Shown here in pieces: positions 1 through 12,121 of a stretch of DNA of 64,000 nt. The notes beneath the pieces are model-generated. The model was not told the origin of the DNA. It made no database searches and saw nothing but the letters and a program-made list of their open reading frames with translations. The first letter of the stretch is position 1. Each line of letters opens with the position of its first letter. The stretch comes from Dermacentor variabilis (taxonomy: Eukaryota > Arthropoda > Arachnida > Ixodida > Ixodidae): contig NC_134568.1 in assembly GCF_050947875.1 (NCBI RefSeq), forward strand, positions 266,807,202-266,871,201, read 5' to 3'. Both the position numbers and the translations under genes were made by a program.

Positions 1-480
1 ACACGTATAGAGCTGCGCTCAAATTTCGAATTAGGGGGTATCGTAATCGTCGGTGATTTTTTTTTCTTTTTTAGAAACAGTAGTCCGACAGTTTCAGCGG
101 AATGTACATAGAAACTAAGCAAAATGCGATGAAGAAAAAGCGTGATTTTTTTTGCATGTAATTGGAACACCAACCTCTTGATTTTAAGGGCAACGCTCGA
201 CCATTCACGCCATTTTCACGCCCAGTGAAACGTGCCGTGCCGAGCACGCTGCATACTTGGCTCTCCTAGGAAGGAGAGATGCAGAAAAATACACACAATT
301 CACACGTAATACAACACGAGGGTATGAAGCACCCATCATCGAAAGTTTCTTGCACGAATGTGCGAAATGTGAGTTGAACCTCCTGCAAAAAAAAAAAAAA
401 ATCAGCGCGTCATGGGAGTATAACGTTCCAAAGGAGCACTGGGGCTGTGGTGAGACGCCATACCGGAGAGCTCAGGGTTA
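1..480. other. no recognised feature
   Basis: AT-rich sequence with short T and A homopolymers (around 60 and 386). No coding or repeat family recognised. Confidence 0.5.
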
Positions 481-485
481 GTTCA

Positions 486-650
486 TTTTCATCACCTGTG
501 CTTCTTTATTGTGTGAGCCCCCAAAGGTGTAGATGCCATCTGAGTACACGAGAGTTTTCCCATTGCGCCCCCCTTTGTAACGAGTCCACTGCGGCGAGGA
601 ATCAAATCCGCATCCTCGTGCTGATTTAGCAGTGCAACCAAGGGATCCTG
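486..650 (-). mobile_element. degenerate tRNA-derived SINE (Ruka-like), minus strand
   Basis: Read on the minus strand from about 640, the sequence gives a tRNA-like head with ACTGCTAAATCAGCACGAGG and a box-B-like GATTTGATTCC. A GGGGGGCGCAATGGGAAAAC segment and CTCGTGTACTCAGATGGC follow. This is the same order as the better preserved SINE at 12122 (GCTAAG.ACGAGGTCGCGG, then GGGGGCGAAATGCGA, then CGTGTGTTTAGATT). It is diverged, so it is an old copy. Confidence 0.6.
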
Positions 651-1680
651 TTATCCTGTACCCACTTGAGACATCATAAGGAGCTCATAACTCCGGATAT
701 TAACCAACACACAAGCATATACTTGTACGTAACCAAGGAAATGTAATTATTTAAGTGTAATCAATTACATTTTCTGGTAGTTTTCCAACTAATCGCTCAC
801 TTTTTTTTTTTGCTCAATAACGCTCACTATAATTCATTTGCTTTTTGCAGTAACCAATTACACGCCACCAGTTTCTTTATTGATGAGACAAGCTGTAACA
901 GGAGACGTAGCTTTGAGTGCTTGAATATGACAGAAACTACAGCAGAACGCCTGCGCTTGTTGCACGCAGCATTATCGCGAATGTACATGTCGGCGCTTCT
1001 ATGGCTCGATAGTGATGGCGACTTCGGAGGCTGATGCCAGGACATCACCTACGGATCACTTGTTCAGCTTGTTATTGGCCCTAACGGGAGCGCCTTCTCC
1101 GAGCCCTAGCAACAATTAAGTGCTGCGCTTCGTAGAGGACCCAGGCATTGAGTAACCGCAATCTTGTGCTGATTTCTTATTTTTTAATTAAATATTTGCA
1201 ATTGTAGTAATCGGTAACATTTTTTTTCTGTAATGTGTGCTTGTGTTTTAACACAAGTTAAAATACGAATAATGTCCCGTGGAACTATCTGTCTACCAAG
1301 TTTGTTTCTTTTCTCGCTGTGTTATTATTATTTTTTATTACCGTTTATGCATTCTTATCCTGAACGAGTAACTTGGGTGCTTGTTGCATTTAAATGTTTT
1401 TGTCAGTGTGGATAACTGCAAACTGTGGTGCGTACGCCGATCCGTGTCCGTTGGTTTTATTACACTGATAACTCATCGTCATGTAAATTCACTCATTCAA
1501 CTATGTCACTCTCGCTTTACCGCGGAATTAGTGACTTGGAGGCTGCGTAGGCCAGCTCCTATAAAATCATCCCATCAACCGCTGCAGTCGGGCGACTGAC
1601 GCCTTTTGAACGCGGAGTCCCGTTACGCAACATGCGTTTTTATGAATAAGCCATTCAAGCGGCCGGAAATTATCTTTAAT
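651..1680. other. no recognised feature
   Basis: Mixed AT-rich sequence with short open frames on both strands, none resembling a known protein. No repeat boundary seen. Confidence 0.4.
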
Positions 1681-2201
1681 TAAAGGGACACTAAAGATAA
1701 ATGTTGTTTGAGTTGCTTTAGTAAATTACCCACCTACATTATCAAAACAGCCACTCTTACTGCGAGCTTGGTAATCCGGAAAAGATGCAAAAAAAAAAAA
1801 ACTGGTGGCGACGCCGCCTTGAAGGTCCTGCACCAGGCCTCCGTGATGTCATGAATTTCGACGACGTCGGCCCGGACACAAGCAAATTTATTTCAGTAAA
1901 AATGGATCACGTTGTCTTCTAGAGGAGCCAAAATACTGAACCTTGGAAGTTTAAAGAACTTTTACAGACCCACAACGGCCGCAACGCGAAATAAATTCTT
2001 TTAAATCCGTGGTGATGTCCCAGTTACGTACCGAACCTGGGGTCTTGGCAGGAAATTTCATAAATGACCACCTTCCACCTTCATTTTTCCTTCTTCTAAT
2101 AATCAACCTATTACCACTATATACATCAATTAGAAATTGGGGTTTTTCCGGGACCATTTAGCAAGATAAACTCATTTGGTGTTTCTGTTTAGGGCCCTTT
2201 T
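1681..2201. mobile_element. non-autonomous TIR DNA element, about 520 bp
   Basis: The left end reads TAAAGGGACACTAAAGATAAA at 1681. The right end, at 2182-2201, is TTTCTGTTTAGGGCCCTTTT, whose reverse complement AAAAGGGCCCTAAACAGAAA matches the left end imperfectly. The inside has no transposase frame. The size and terminal inverted repeats fit a MITE-type element. Target-site duplications are not clear, and the family is unnamed here. Confidence 0.6.
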
Positions 2202-2955
2202 CACAAACCATCGGCACCGTGGGACCAGGTTGAATAAGTTAGTCTCTGTTGTCAAACCGGGCAGGTAATGTAGAGGCTCCATTGCTTCACGTATTCAACA
2301 GCTTCTGGCAGGCGTGCCTTGTTGAGCGTAGCTGAAAACAGGCTCGCGTCATGGCCATTGGCAAACTCAAGAATTTGAACAGCCTACACTGATGTCACCT
2401 CATTTCTCCATTATAATAGTTGCGTCGAGAATCACTCGAAAATGTGGTGTTTCGACACTTATAATGGGAAATAATGTGCAAGGGCATCTGCCTTCAGCAG
2501 ATGTCAGGATTAAGGAAGGGGCGAAGGGGTATTGACAACATCGTTGCCCGTGTGAGCTGCAATAAGCTTAAAAGAGTAGCGTGCACTATGACTATACCTT
2601 TGTCCCTTGACATAAAAGGAGCAATTTTACAACCCAGAACCTAATTCATGTTCAGTGTGCGCATGGCATCTGTGCCATTTAGCGTCGTCTGTGTGTATAT
2701 ATACATGCGTCCTGTTTCGAATAAAACCATTTGTAGAAGTTAGCTCATGTGCCGTGTCCTTCATCAGTTCGTGTTTTGTTCTTTCCTTGCAATATGCCCC
2801 GTACCAACAAGGCCTCCTATTCACATGACATATTCCTTGTCGAATAACACTAGCGGATATCAGACTTTGTGACTCGCGGCTGAGCTTATATTTCGGCATC
2901 TTAGGATGATATGGATACACATGCCGTACCTCATGGTGTATCATGAGAATGTGTT
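2202..2955. other. no clear feature; may include the 3' end of the LINE to its right
   Basis: Contains a short TATATA tract near 2696 but no readable domain. The non-coding 3' part of the minus-strand LINE at 2956-3760 may extend into it. Confidence 0.3.
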
Positions 2956-3760
2956 TTAAAGAGAAGCTTTGTAAGCCCTTGGTCCCAGCATTTTTTCTGC
3001 TGTGAACGCTCTGTCGTCTAGTCGGCTTAAAGCGGCACGCGATGTCTGTCTTTCTTTGTCAAAAGAAGCGATATACCAGGATATGTTCTATGGTCTCGTC
3101 GCAGTCACAAACGCTGTACGAGGCGCTAACCTTCATGCGGATACGGAAACAGTAGGCGTTCGTAAAAGCTACGCCCAACCACACGCGGGACAGTAAAGTT
3201 CCGTCGCCTCTAGATAGACCAGGTGGTAGCCGAAGGCACAATGAAGGGGCAAGAAACTACAGTCGCCATTTGGCACATTCCGGTGAATTCCAATCGTCTA
3301 ATTAATTTCGTAGGCGAAATTACCGCGCTGCATCCGGCCTTGACATTGGCCCAGGCAAACGCCGGACTTCAAGGTGGATGGAGCGCGCTGCTTCGTCAGT
3401 TCTCTCCACTGCGGTATAGACAACGTCCAGGCTGACTGTGATACCAGAGCGGCACACGACACTTCGGCAGAAAGGATCCAGATACCGCTCTCGATAAAAT
3501 ACGCCGCGACTGTGGTAACCGCATTCGCTTGGCGCTTGCCGCGATCCATCTGGTGCGACACAAGCCATCAGTACAGGTCCCTCATTAAAATCGATCTGTC
3601 TTGGGACTTCTTGAGGTCCCATTGCTTCTATAGGCAAAATCAAGCATTTCTTCGCCCCGTCAGACTGAAAGTAGCCTACGCGAACTACTTCAAGTGCAAA
3701 ATTCTTCAGACGTACTTGCCAATGTGCTCTTTGTGTAACACTTCTGAAGACATGCAACTT
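2956..3760 (-). mobile_element. LINE 3' fragment with RNase H remnant and C-terminal zinc-knuckle region, minus strand
   Basis: On the minus strand 3241-3059 reads GTLLSRVWLGVAFTNAY...CDCDETIEHIL, the C-terminal region that follows RNase H in I/Jockey/R1-type non-LTR retrotransposons of arthropods. After a frameshift it continues with LDDRAFT/EKMLGP-like residues to about 2960. Upstream, at 3760-3300, the frames are broken, and a possible RNase H start (MDRGK/RQANAVTTVAAYFIESGIW) is visible. The copy is 5'-truncated and inactive. Its tail matches the fragment at 14640-15180 in layout. Confidence 0.65.
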
Positions 3761-4005
3761 GTTTTGTGTGAATGCTGCCGCTAGTCGTCAGAAGCGTCTT
3801 TGAAAGTGGCACAACGCTCGCGCCACGGCTCGAGCTTCGAGCAGCGGCACATTCACGGTCCGTGGCAAAGCACCACTTGCGCGTTATGCACCACGGCAGT
3901 GCTACTGGTATTTCTTTGGTCCCCAGACTACATCGAAACTCTGTGAGTATCTGTATTGTTTATGTGTGTTTCTGTGACTGTATGGGCTATATGTATGTTT
4001 ACGTG
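3665..4005 (+). mobile_element. decayed LINE C-terminal tail, plus strand
   Basis: Plus-strand residues VRLKVAYANYFKCK...PMCSLCNTSEDMQLVLCECC, a shift of frame, then HGPWQSTT...LLVFLWSPDYIETL ending in a stop near 3943. This follows the C-x2-C-x3-E-D-x2-H/L-x4-C and GPW-x(n)-LLxFL-x2-x-L pattern of the LINE tail at 14811-15233. The 3' UTR runs to about 4005, where the next element's tail begins. The orientation is opposite to the fragment on its left. Confidence 0.6.
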
Positions 4006-4008
4006 ATC

Positions 4009-4775
4009 AACTCAATCAAATCAAATCAAATCATATTTTATTCTCCAGCAAGTATCTGGATGGTCACCTGGGCTAAAAGCTGTACGAACAGCTTGACGAA
4101 GGCCCAGGAAACCATTACATGGCAGCAGCAGACATAACGAAATAACAATAGCAATAAAGTAGTAGTCATCAAATGAACTCAAGTACCCCAAGTACAGCAA
4201 TCAAGTACAGCATCAAATCAAGTACAGCAATAACACAGTTTTCTTAAACGACATATGAAGAAATACGGATTACATGTGCAAAAAGTATGTTCGCAGTTGT
4301 TTTCGACTAAAACCGGCAGTATCTTTATGTTTATTGAGAAAAAATGGCAGATTGTGGGCCAAGGATTGCAGCTTGTAATCGGTTCTAAACTGTGGAAAGG
4401 ACCAAATGTCAGTACAACGAGTGTTAACTATTGGTGTACGATATTCAAGGGAAGCAAGTTGTGTCAGGAAATTACTCATACCTGTGGAAGAAAAGTATAT
4501 TATTTGTAACAAACGAAATTCATATATATTATCTACACGGATCAAATTGAATGATGCTATTGCGGGATTAACACTCGACGTTGGTTCAATGTTAACGATA
4601 AGGCGAATAATTTTCCTCTGCAATACAAGAAGCTTGTTCATATTTCTTTTAGTTGTTGTTGCCCATACCAGTGTACAATAGTTAACGTGAGAAAGAAATA
4701 GGGCGTAATAAATTTGTAGTTTATCGCTTGTGGGAAGAAATGTTATTATCACAGTGTGTACCCTAATTATCACCC
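4009..4775 (-). mobile_element. 5'-truncated CR1/L2-like LINE, minus strand (copy 1)
   Basis: Minus-strand frame 4773-4270 encodes the reverse-transcriptase C-terminal region: FLPTSDKLQIYYALFLSH, LLVLQRKIIRLIVN, RVDNIYEFRLLQIIYFSS. The same region occurs in the copy at 52955-54310 (FLPTRAKLQIYYGLFLSY, LVILRKKIVRYIAN). Both share a 3' UTR segment, seen on the + strand as ACCTGGGC.AAAAGCTGT followed by CAGCTTGACG.AGGCCCAGG. The 3' end, read on the minus strand, is a (GATTT)n-like tail at 4010-4035, typical of LINEs with microsatellite tails. The 5' truncation is near 4775. Confidence 0.8.
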
Positions 4776-4784
4776 AGCCCGTGG

Positions 4785-5100
4785 AGTAGCACGCCAGGCG
4801 ATCATCCAGGCTATCATCTCCAGCATTATACTTAACCTTTGTACCTCTCTCTCATCGGCTCTTTCGTTGCCGATGATGTCACAATGGCCGGGCAGCCCCT
4901 GAAATTCGATTATGTGCTCGCTTTCAGCACCGTGTGGATAGTTCCTCTGATTTCGAAAATCAGGTGTTTATTAAGACCATTAAGTAGCCTTGACTGCAGA
5001 GTTTGGAGGAACAACTTCAAATCACTGAATGTGGTGAACTGGTTAAGTGTCTGTTGATGTATGTAGTTAACAGCACCTCTGAGAGCAGCAAGTCCCAATC
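4785..5100 (-). mobile_element. LINE RNase H domain fragment, minus strand
   Basis: Minus-strand sequence around 4910-4850 reads IEFQGLPGHCDIIGNERADE, the RNase H motif W-x-PGHxxIxGNExAD. Upstream, at 5098-4911, is AVNYIHQQTL...LQSRL in the position of the RNase H helix region. It is probably the host element into which, or next to which, the CR1/L2-like copy at 4009-4775 landed. Confidence 0.65.
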
Positions 5101-8100
5101 ACGTTGATACTGCGGCAAGGGAGAACTTGAATCTGATCGACGCCAATCTTGGTACGGGACGAGCTCTTTGTAGTAACCGAACCATCTGTATCAGCAGCGC
5201 AACGCTAGAGCCACGAAGCTACCGCGGCGGGTTTTGACAATCGTCTCTGATAGTTTCTTTGTAATGTTTTTCTCAGTCTCTTCAATTTATCTGCTGTTAT
5301 ATGTTACATCTGGAGTAGCGAGCACGCCAAGCCTGGAGCCAAAGCTCAGCCCTCCAGTTAGCATTGAACTTTATCTATCTTCATGTCCTGTTGTGATCAG
5401 TGCATCGCGCCATCAGTACAGCATAGCGATACTATATGCAACAATTTTGCCGCGACAGCAATCAAGAGCTCGAAACATTGCACGATGCGTCCGTCCTGTT
5501 GTATCGTAACGTTCGTCGCCTTGCTGCCACCTTTGCGAGGGTTCCACACGGAGTTGCGGGGCGTTGGGTATTAGGATGGGGAAGTAACGGCTGCCGCACT
5601 AGATGGGTTCAGAGGTACAAGAATCACCACGGTCTGCTGTTTTATTATCAACCTCGTGTACGCTTGGAGAAATAAAAGAAACCAGCAATTACAACTTCTA
5701 TGCGCAACAAAAGATAACAGTGTTTATTCGTTCGTCAAGCCCGAGCAACAAACTATCAGCAACGAATCAGGTCTGCTGGTGACAAATTGTTTTTTTCTAT
5801 GCTCTCAGTTTACTGCGTCCTGCACTCACCTTTCTTATACTGTAGCTGAGAACCTTGCTCCCTTCCAGCGCTACGCTTTGCGCGCATGGTAACATGTCCC
5901 ACGTCATCATACTTTTAATAACATAATTTAAAATAATAGCTTGGCGCCTTTCGGTGGCACCAACTACTCCTAATCCAAAACTCTGCTTTATGGCGTCTCT
6001 CATAGTGTTGACGATTCCTTGAGGTATTAGGCCCCGCGAATCAATCAATTTTATCATCCACAGTTTCTCTTGCTTCAGCGACTATACGCTTTCCTTCCGC
6101 TAGGGCTCTATTCTTTCCATTGGTTACTTGTTCCAGGCGTCACACGTCCCGCCCAGTTGTTCGGCCCTGTATTTTAGTTGGAATTGCAAGTGTAAATGGG
6201 CGAAAGGACACGCAAGATCTTCAAATCCCGCGAGCGATCATCAAAACATTGCTCTATCTTAACAAGGTACACAAGCTGTACAAGTGAACAACGCATGCTG
6301 CCTCGCACAGAAATCATCGCCTAGAGCGATGAATTGAGCTACGGCGTCGGCGTCCGAAGGTGCCTGGCGACATCCGCGTATGCCTGTTGACAGCGCAGGT
6401 GCTCTGGGAGCGCGATGCCATCGCTGCAGCGCGTCTGCTTCGGCAGAGGAGGCGGCGCCCATAGGACGCCGCCGCACCAAGAATGCTCGCCGCGGAATGG
6501 GGGGTCGTTAACTTGATTTATTGCCGCGGGAAGTTGCAGCGCTGAGGCGTGTGTAGTCTATACGCGTGCGGCGGGGGATTGAGGTGCTACCGAGAAACGA
6601 CTTGAGCCCCGGCGATCGGCGGCGTTCTTCGATCTATATAAATTCGCCATTCCGTCGGCGCGCGCAGCCATAGCCGGCTGGCGCGCGCACTCCCCGGGGC
6701 CCACCAGCGGAATGGGCAGCCGGCGGGGTTTCAACTCGATGCGCTCTCTAAGCTGGAGATTAATGAAGCGCGCGTGAAAACAGAGGCGGCCTCGTTACTG
6801 GCTCGCAATTAGCCGGGCAGAGTGCGCACTTTGATCCGCCGCGGGATCACATCTGCCCGCACCTGCGCGTGCGATATCTGAGGCTGCGCGCTTGGCACTG
6901 CCCGGCGGTTTGCGAGGCGTCGCGCGGAGGCCCCGAGAGCTGGAACGTGGGCAAAGTGCAAAGCCGCAACCCGGCGGCGTCGGAGTGACTGCGGCGCTAA
7001 CCACCACACCGAGGAGGGAGACAAAACGTGCCAGGGGCTTGCCCATTATGACCGAAGAACGGAATCGTAACCACGGGAAGAGCCTGGTACGCGAAAACAA
7101 CCGGTTGCACTGGTTGTTGTACCCGCGCTGGTCAACAATTACATACAAACATAAAGGAAGTGAATCTCGTGCATTGAGATGCCGGAGCTGGTTCGGAATG
7201 ACCTGGAAGGAACGGGTAGGTCCTGTTCACAATAAAACCACGAAACACGCACATTGTCTTTCGAGGAACGTTAGGGGCGACGCGGCCATGTTACTACGGA
7301 ATTATTCAGCCACGTCACATTAAAATTGATTATAATCTCTTCTTAAAAACCAATCAGCCTTTGATATTTATATCAAAACTTAATTAATTTTTGCACCCTG
7401 TGTAATCATCCGAGGGTTATTTCACCACAGTCTTTCTTGGATTAGGATTTTCTGCTGCCGCCGAAGGATCCAATAGCACACAGAGGAGCGATTACTGAGC
7501 CTGTATAGGAGCTCTCAATCTTCAACTATCAGAACTACTGGCCAGGTGCTCAGTGCCAAATTGTGCTCATGTGCCAAAGTTTGCATAGGTGCCAGCTATG
7601 CTGCCTCGGGGTCAAATCTCGGATACCCTCATTCCGATACTGGAGAACAACCATGAAGGCACGCAGACGGTTTTTGCAGCATGCGCTAGGAGAAAATGAT
7701 GTGTCATTCTGAGCGAACGCGCATGCTCTTTGCGATAATGGTAGTAGAGTTTGGTAGCCTCGCTGCTCGTTCAGGTCAAACGGGCGGAGAAGAGGATCGT
7801 AAACAGCGCCACCTTGAGCATAGCTTTCGTGACCCTCAAGCGAGGAATGGGGATTTAGAATAAGAAGAAGCTGTCATGATTAGCGAAGCGAAACGCATGG
7901 TTGTGGCGACAAAAGGAATGCGTGCGCTCCGCGGCAGGCCGGGCAGACGACAGAGAGCAGTAGAAAGAGACGCATTGCGCAGGATGTGGCTTGACAGTCG
8001 AAGCTTAACGACGTCTAGAGAGCGGTCGACGTACGCAAGAAGCATATGCAGCACAGGAAACGTCGATTACATACTACACGCGCTCTGTAGCAGTGGCAAT

Positions 8101-10580
8101 TTGCCCAACAGCTGCGTTAACCGATTAATAATGAAGTTTTTCCTATGGGGTGCATTTTATGTTTTTACACAGTGGTGAGACGTGCCTGGGGTGGTACAGT
8201 GCAGCAGAAACACGTAGGTATGTCGCAGCGGTGCTTCGCATACGATCAACGAGGTGCTGGTAGTTTTGTTATCCTACTTTAGTGTGCTAAGAGTCAGCCC
8301 AATGACTATAACAACATTTGGCTGTCAGTCGTAAAAGGAATTATTTTTGCACGGCAACATTCAGTCGGCCAGAAATCTCCAGCTTGTAAGGGTCCCTCAA
8401 TTTTATCTTTCTTTTGGTATCTAATTCGAACATGTACGACGTTGATTTTTCGCAGCTTACGTGGAAGTCCTCATTTATGCGTCATTGTGGTTATGGGGGG
8501 GATGCATATTTATGTTTGGTCTTATCAATCAAGGACATTAGCTGCCATTTTTAGCTCAATATTATTATAGAACCAACAGTATTTCCTGTACTGTCTATAG
8601 GCTTCTATAGCTATTCGTCATTTTTTGTATTGTCATTGTTACTGTTCGCGTAACTTGTGATGTCCTTTAATTTCCTACTAATTGATATACGTTCTATTTG
8701 AGCGTACTTTTAATTTCTGCCCACCTGTATATGTCACTAGCTATGAATTTATTCGATATCCAGCAGTAGTGACTACATCCCGATGATTGCAGTTTGCAAA
8801 AGAAGATTGTGTACCCAGCTTAAAGAACTCCACGATGTCAGAATTAACCTGTGGCGCTTCAGTATCGCGTCTTTCAGAGTCTCTGCGTTGTTTTCGGAAG
8901 TTAAACCCAATCAACAAATGGTCAGATGGCTTTGTACGCTTTGAAGAATAAACTGTCGTTCGTCCCATTCACTCTCCTTACCCTTTTCTTCTATATCATA
9001 TGGCGAGAAAAAATGACCGTTCAGTAATGAAAATTTTTTTCTCTTGAAATATTCTTACATGGATTTCCTTCCAAGATTCTATTGTACAAACAGTTCTATT
9101 TATTAGGTTTAGAAATTTGGAATGGGTCCTAAATGCTAGTGGCCTAGTTACACACTCTCGTTGAATTGGAACTCGGAAGTTGTTTCGCATAGCAGCGTCT
9201 AGCGTAATCGAAAACCAGGAACCGAAATTAGTGGCCGCGTCACCGAGTCGGGATGCTACAACGTCAGCGTTGTAGCTGTCTGTCAACGACTTTGCAACGA
9301 TGTCCAGTATGCTCGTGGTGTTTCAACGATCCCGCCAGGAACACCGACCGGTATGAAGTACTAAAAAAAAATTGTCACGAAATGTGGTTTTAGTATAACG
9401 TTTCGACTTTTTATGTAGACGCGCGCAAAACGGTTACAGTCACAATATACACTTGTTCTCAAGACATTTAGAATAGTGTTCCACTTGGCGAATGCATCGC
9501 CAACAGCAAACGCTGTGGCGCCATCTGCATGGTATATAGAAATCAAAGCCCTTTCGTGACAACGGCAGCGTCTTTTGTTGCACTTGACAGCATGAGAACA
9601 GACGGCTGATCTTTATAATGACGAAATATGTTGCCAATAGTTTATTCTCAAAGAGTGATGAAAGAAACTGAAAGCTGATTTTTTACCATTTATGTTTTGC
9701 TATCGTGACAAAAAGCGAGTAACGAGGCGGAATCCGGATCGAAGCGGGGGGCCTCGGCTCCACCATGTTTTGACGCTAACCACAAAGGCCCGCAAGGCTT
9801 TACACAAAAGCTAGCTTCCGTACGTTACCCACAAAGTTCTTCATAGCGTTCTGCGCATACGCATTTAGGACCGGCTATATTATTGTGTACGCCAGGGCTT
9901 TGCGCATGCTATACTAAAACTGTCTATTGTTATAATTCATTATCTAGAAGTTAACTTTCATACAAAGTATCAGCCAAGCTTACATTAGCCAAGGTTTTAA
10001 ATATATGCGCGACTAATATATGTTGTTGGCCATTCTAAGAATAAATTAACACTACTTTTTATATTATTTGTATCATATTATTTATATTTTATATTTAAAT
10101 AGACAGTTACAGAATGTGCTAGGAAAGGTTTGACTCAGCGCTTTATAACTACTCAACTAATAACGCTATAGTTCTTCCGCATCGTAAATAAAGCCTGCGA
10201 AATATGAAAGAAAAAAACATAAATACCTGCTTACGCCCAGTGACGAATAGCGTTAACTTTTTTTACCCTACTGCGCTTGCTGCTGATATAAAGATAGGGC
10301 AGTCGTGCAGTTGTAAATCACGCAATTCAAGACCACGATCGGTCTGCTTCTGCTACCGAAGTCAACAAGTCGTGCAGATGTTCATGATAAATATAAGCAC
10401 ACTGAGCGACACCCGAAATCGACGCATGTACGTCACTTCCTGTGTGGTAGCAGCGGTAGATAGGAAGTTCAAAATAGCTTAATCGTACGCTTCCTATAGG
10501 AAGCACGCTTTACACCTTTCTCGTTTGAGGATTTTCCCTTAATTTAAGGCTTACAAACTGGAATAATTATTCTTGAGTAT
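5101..10580. other. long stretch without a supported gene
   Basis: Only short unremarkable frames. Apart from the GC-rich block at 6300-7050 the sequence is AT-rich with poly-T runs. A minus-strand frame at 8968-8741 contains SDHLLI, which recalls LINE endonucleases, but nothing around it confirms that. Confidence 0.4.
6300..7050. other. GC-rich block with a TATA-like site
   Basis: GC- and CpG-rich compared with its flanks, with CTATATAAATTCG at about 6633 followed by GC-rich sequence and an ATTAATGAAG segment near 6760. It could be a promoter or enhancer, but no coding exon was recognised downstream. Position is about 14 kb upstream of scrt. Confidence 0.25.
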
Positions 10581-10586
10581 TTGTAC

Positions 10587-10588
<2 letters not shown>

Positions 10589-10664
<76 letters not shown>

Positions 10665-10667
10665 CAT
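10589..10667. repeat. (AT)n microsatellite
   Basis: About 75 bp of nearly pure AT repeats that replace the left tip of the inverted-repeat element starting at 10664. Confidence 0.95.
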
Positions 10668-11386
10668 CCAGAATTTTTAAATATCGCCTTTCTCAGATAG
10701 AATAATTATAGTCATTGAGCAGAATTATTCTAGACGTGATTCACCCTGTCGTCTTACCTGCTTTGCTTTCCATCCTCGCACCACATTTTCACTCATAAAG
10801 GCGCAGATTACTTGCACAAAAAAGTCGAAATGCCTAATGGACTAATTAAAAATCACTAATTGACTTCTAAATTAAATATTTCACGGCCTGTAATTCAATT
10901 TACGAACCCTAGCCGGTGAGTTCGCGAAGCGTATCCACGTGGAACGAACTTTAAGGCTGACATCAGTCGCGAGGTATTCGTTACTAAAGTGCGCGACCGA
11001 ATACACGGGCGTTCCAATACTATTGTCATTCAACGCATGAAACAGTGATCTGTTAAAAAAGTAAGTGGAACGATAATGCCTTTTCTACCGCATGTTTCAC
11101 GGCGCATATCTCGAAACTCGTGCGGTCTTTATAAGCCGTTCCAAGTGGAAATGCCTTGCAAGCTCGTCGTCTACAATTCGCAAATTCCAATATATATGCC
11201 ATAAAGTAATTAAGAAAAAGTTACTTAGTGAATTTTTGTTAGGCGATTTATTACACATTTTGATTTCTCGGGCGAATAATATCCGCCGCTTCGAGTAATC
11301 CAACTCAAGGACTACAATTACGCTATCTGCCACCGTCTATATTTTACAAATTCTGCATATGGGTCTAAAAAGAACGCCCCCTATAT
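10664..11386. mobile_element. long-TIR repeat family, copy 1 (diverged)
   Basis: Same order of blocks as the copies at 50353 and 59041: AGATAGAATAATTATAGTC, then GCAGAATTATTCTAGACG, GATTACTTGCAC, CGAACCCTAGCCGGTGAG, CGCATATCTCGAAACT, GCAAGCTCGTCGTCTACAATTCG, CGAATAATATCCGCC, and finally AGAACGCCCCCTATATT. The two halves are reverse complements of each other in outline. A segment of about 65 bp near 10735-10800 is extra relative to the other copies. No transposase frame. Confidence 0.7.
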
Positions 11387-12121
11387 TCACACAGGTGCCA
11401 CACCCCGACTTCATGGCGGCGCCTCTATATGGCGCAGCGTGTGCAGAGGGAAGCAGGAGAGAGGAGCCCAGCTGCAGACGTGCCTCATACATGACGCGTT
11501 TCCGCGGGGGCAATATCATGCGCCGCTACCTTGCTTCAGTGCTGATCGCGCTAACGTCGACATTCATCGCGAGATGGTTTCTGCCGGAATGCGTCATATA
11601 AGCGTGTGTATAGTAAATTGAAATGTTTGAGAGCGTAAATATGTAAGCGAGAGAGAAAAAGAAGTGCAGCAGATCGAAAATCTAGCGCCAATGTATAGCG
11701 CCGCGCATACGGTTCCCATCATATCAGCCGGCGCGTCGCATTGCTTTCCCTGGCGAGGCTACAGTGCTCGTCAACTTGGCTTTCTGCGCTCCGTCACATC
11801 TTCGCCGTTGTTTCAGTGAGTGACTGCGGTAAAGCTGGCTCGCATGTCCATCGCGCATTAGATTCCTTCAAATACCGGGCGGCTAACAGCTTTCAATGGC
11901 GCCTTTTGATGACTGGCTCTGAATTCGTTGCTCCCTACGGTGGCGTTATATAATCGGAAACGGTTCCAACATTAGCTGCCACGTAATAAAGAAATTATTT
12001 TGCAGTCGATGTTGTTTGTCGCCGAAATTGGGTGCGACTGGGTATCAAAGGTGCCCGCATGTACCGCTTAAGTATGAGAGAATAGAGGCGTCGTACAGCT
12101 ATTATCTTCTAAAACTGTTTA
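11387..12121. other. no gene; contains one copy of a dispersed repeat
   Basis: Moderately GC-rich. The only interpretable part is the repeat at 11740-11855, which recurs inverted at 13261-13400. Confidence 0.4.
11740..11855 (+). repeat. dispersed repeat, copy A
   Basis: Contains TTTCCCTGGCGAGGCTAC, TGCTCGTC, GCTCCGTCACATCTTCGCC, TGTTTCAGTGAG and CTGCGGTAAAGCTGGCTCG in order. The same blocks appear in reverse complement at 13261-13400 with scattered substitutions. The family is not identified. Confidence 0.7.

Noticed and set aside
8741..9286. LINE endonuclease fragment (SDHLLI on the minus strand)
   Set aside because: Only one short motif matches. No GDFN or DLIL motifs are found in the right places.
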